NCBI RefSeq assembly: GCF_900236475.1
Contig: NZ_LT963352.1
Span: forward strand, 3,410,001-3,474,000
Source of the DNA: Streptomyces chartreusis NRRL 3882
Lineage (GTDB): Bacteria; Actinomycetota; Actinomycetes; Streptomycetales; Streptomycetaceae
Direction of reading: 5' to 3'
DNA: 64,000 nucleotides
Every line of letters begins with the position of its first letter. Within the stretch, counting starts at the first letter, position 1. Shown piece by piece: positions 63,574 through 64,000 of the stretch. A model generated the notes under the pieces. That model worked only from the letters and a program-made list of their open reading frames with translations, was not told the DNA's origin and ran no database searches. The position numbers were made by a program, and so were the translations under genes.

Positions 63574-64000
63574 TCAGCTTTTCGGTGTCATACGTGTCGC
63601 TATCGCGATCCGGTTGTACGCGTTGATGACCGTGGCCGACCAGATGAGCGCCGCGATCTGGTTCTCGTCGAACACCCCGGCCGCCTCGGCGTACACCGCG
63701 TCCGGGACGTGGCCGTCGTGGACGAGCGTCACCGCCTCGGTCAACGCCAGTGCGGCACGCTCGCGTTCGGTGAAGAACGGCGTCTCCCGCCAGGCGTTCA
63801 GGGCGTAGATGCGCTGCTCGGTCTCGCCCTGGCCGCGGGCGTCCCGGGTGTGCATGTCGATGCAGAACGCGCAGCCGTTGATCTGCGAGGCGCGGATCCT
63901 GACCAGTTCCAGCAGTTCCGGTTCGAGTTTGGCGTCCTGGGCCGCGGAAACGGCGGCGGTGTGCAGGGAGCCCATTGCGGCGGACACGTCAGGTGTTGTT
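63574..64000 (-). CDS. AhpD-like carboxymuconolactone decarboxylase family protein, 5' end outside window
   Basis: The ~140 visible residues include the CMD/AhpD core ELVRIRASQINGCAFCIDMH with the redox CxxC, then ETEQRIYALNAWRETPFF and FDENQIAALIWSATVINAYNRIAI. Such proteins are alkylhydroperoxidase-type peroxiredoxins. The frame continues as TTPDVSAAMGSLH to the window edge, matching the usual N-terminus, so the true start lies beyond 64000; GTG 63987 would be an internal start. It converges on the aminobenzoate cluster and may not belong to it. Confidence 0.85.
   Translation of the reverse strand, partial: TTPDVSAAMGSLHTAAVSAAQDAKLEPELLELVRIRASQINGCAFCIDMHTRDARGQGETEQRIYALNAWRETPFFTERERAALALTEAVTLVHDGHVPDAVYAEAAGVFDENQIAALIWSATVINAYNRIAIATRMTPKS

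Overview
The window is high-GC actinobacterial DNA with strong third-position GC bias, GTG/TTG starts, several probably leaderless genes and Streptomyces-type gene content. It reads as a chromosomal segment of a Streptomyces species: mostly conserved core-type genes, with accessory patches. No tRNA, rRNA, CRISPR array, transposase or phage gene was seen.

Layout. (1) 1-9154: a cell-surface glycan locus. A sialic-acid/Kdn-type synthase (NeuB family), a cytidylyltransferase fused to a HAD phosphatase, a GT2 glycosyltransferase, two or three polysialyltransferase-like or unusual glycosyltransferases, an acyltransferase and a methyltransferase. Together they fit a nonulosonic-acid (teichulosonic-acid-like) wall polymer. 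(2) 9167-11289: a TetR regulator and a flavin monooxygenase diverging from two identical-type operators. (3) 11317-13911: a B12-dependent acyl-CoA mutase large subunit and a lipoprotein L,D-transpeptidase. (4) 14068-22731: two paralogous ECF sigma/membrane-protein pairs. Between them lies an accessory patch: a 4Fe-4S QueG-like reductase and a TetR gene sharing an operator, a lactate 2-monooxygenase-like flavoenzyme, and a decayed block made of a broken qcrB fragment abutting a broken tetR fragment. (5) 23021-30516: two secreted PGRP amidases, three uncharacterised genes and a GH20 hexosaminidase. (6) 30741-34857: a degenerate OHCU-decarboxylase-like gene, then sdhCDAB with a strong terminator. 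(7) 35013-43360: a Uma2-family gene, a secreted lectin-like protein, a TetR-controlled small operon, a peptide-binding protein, a membrane metallophosphoesterase and a D,D-carboxypeptidase. (8) 43308-48437: two divergent units with all enzymes for polyprenylphosphoryl-arabinose (PRPP transferase, phosphatase, DprE1, DprE2) plus GtrA and YihY. (9) 48450-53478: a 2'-5' RNA ligase-like protein, trpS, glyA behind a ZTP riboswitch, and a glutathionylspermidine-synthase-like/lipoprotein pair. (10) 53615-64000: a DMT exporter, an ABM-domain membrane protein, and a tightly overlapping gene set (fused PabAB, two adenylate-forming ligases, flavin monooxygenase, ADC-lyase-like PLP enzyme) that looks like a p-aminobenzoate-derived specialised-metabolite cluster, followed by an AhpD-like gene cut by the window edge.

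How the parts connect. Regions 1, 3, 5, 7 and 8 all concern the cell envelope: glycopolymer synthesis, peptidoglycan cross-linking and trimming, and a lipid-linked pentose donor. The least explained unit is region 10. It carries a frameshift that joins two ligase reading frames and a GC-rich tandem repeat that inflates the PabA-PabB linker to roughly 350 residues.
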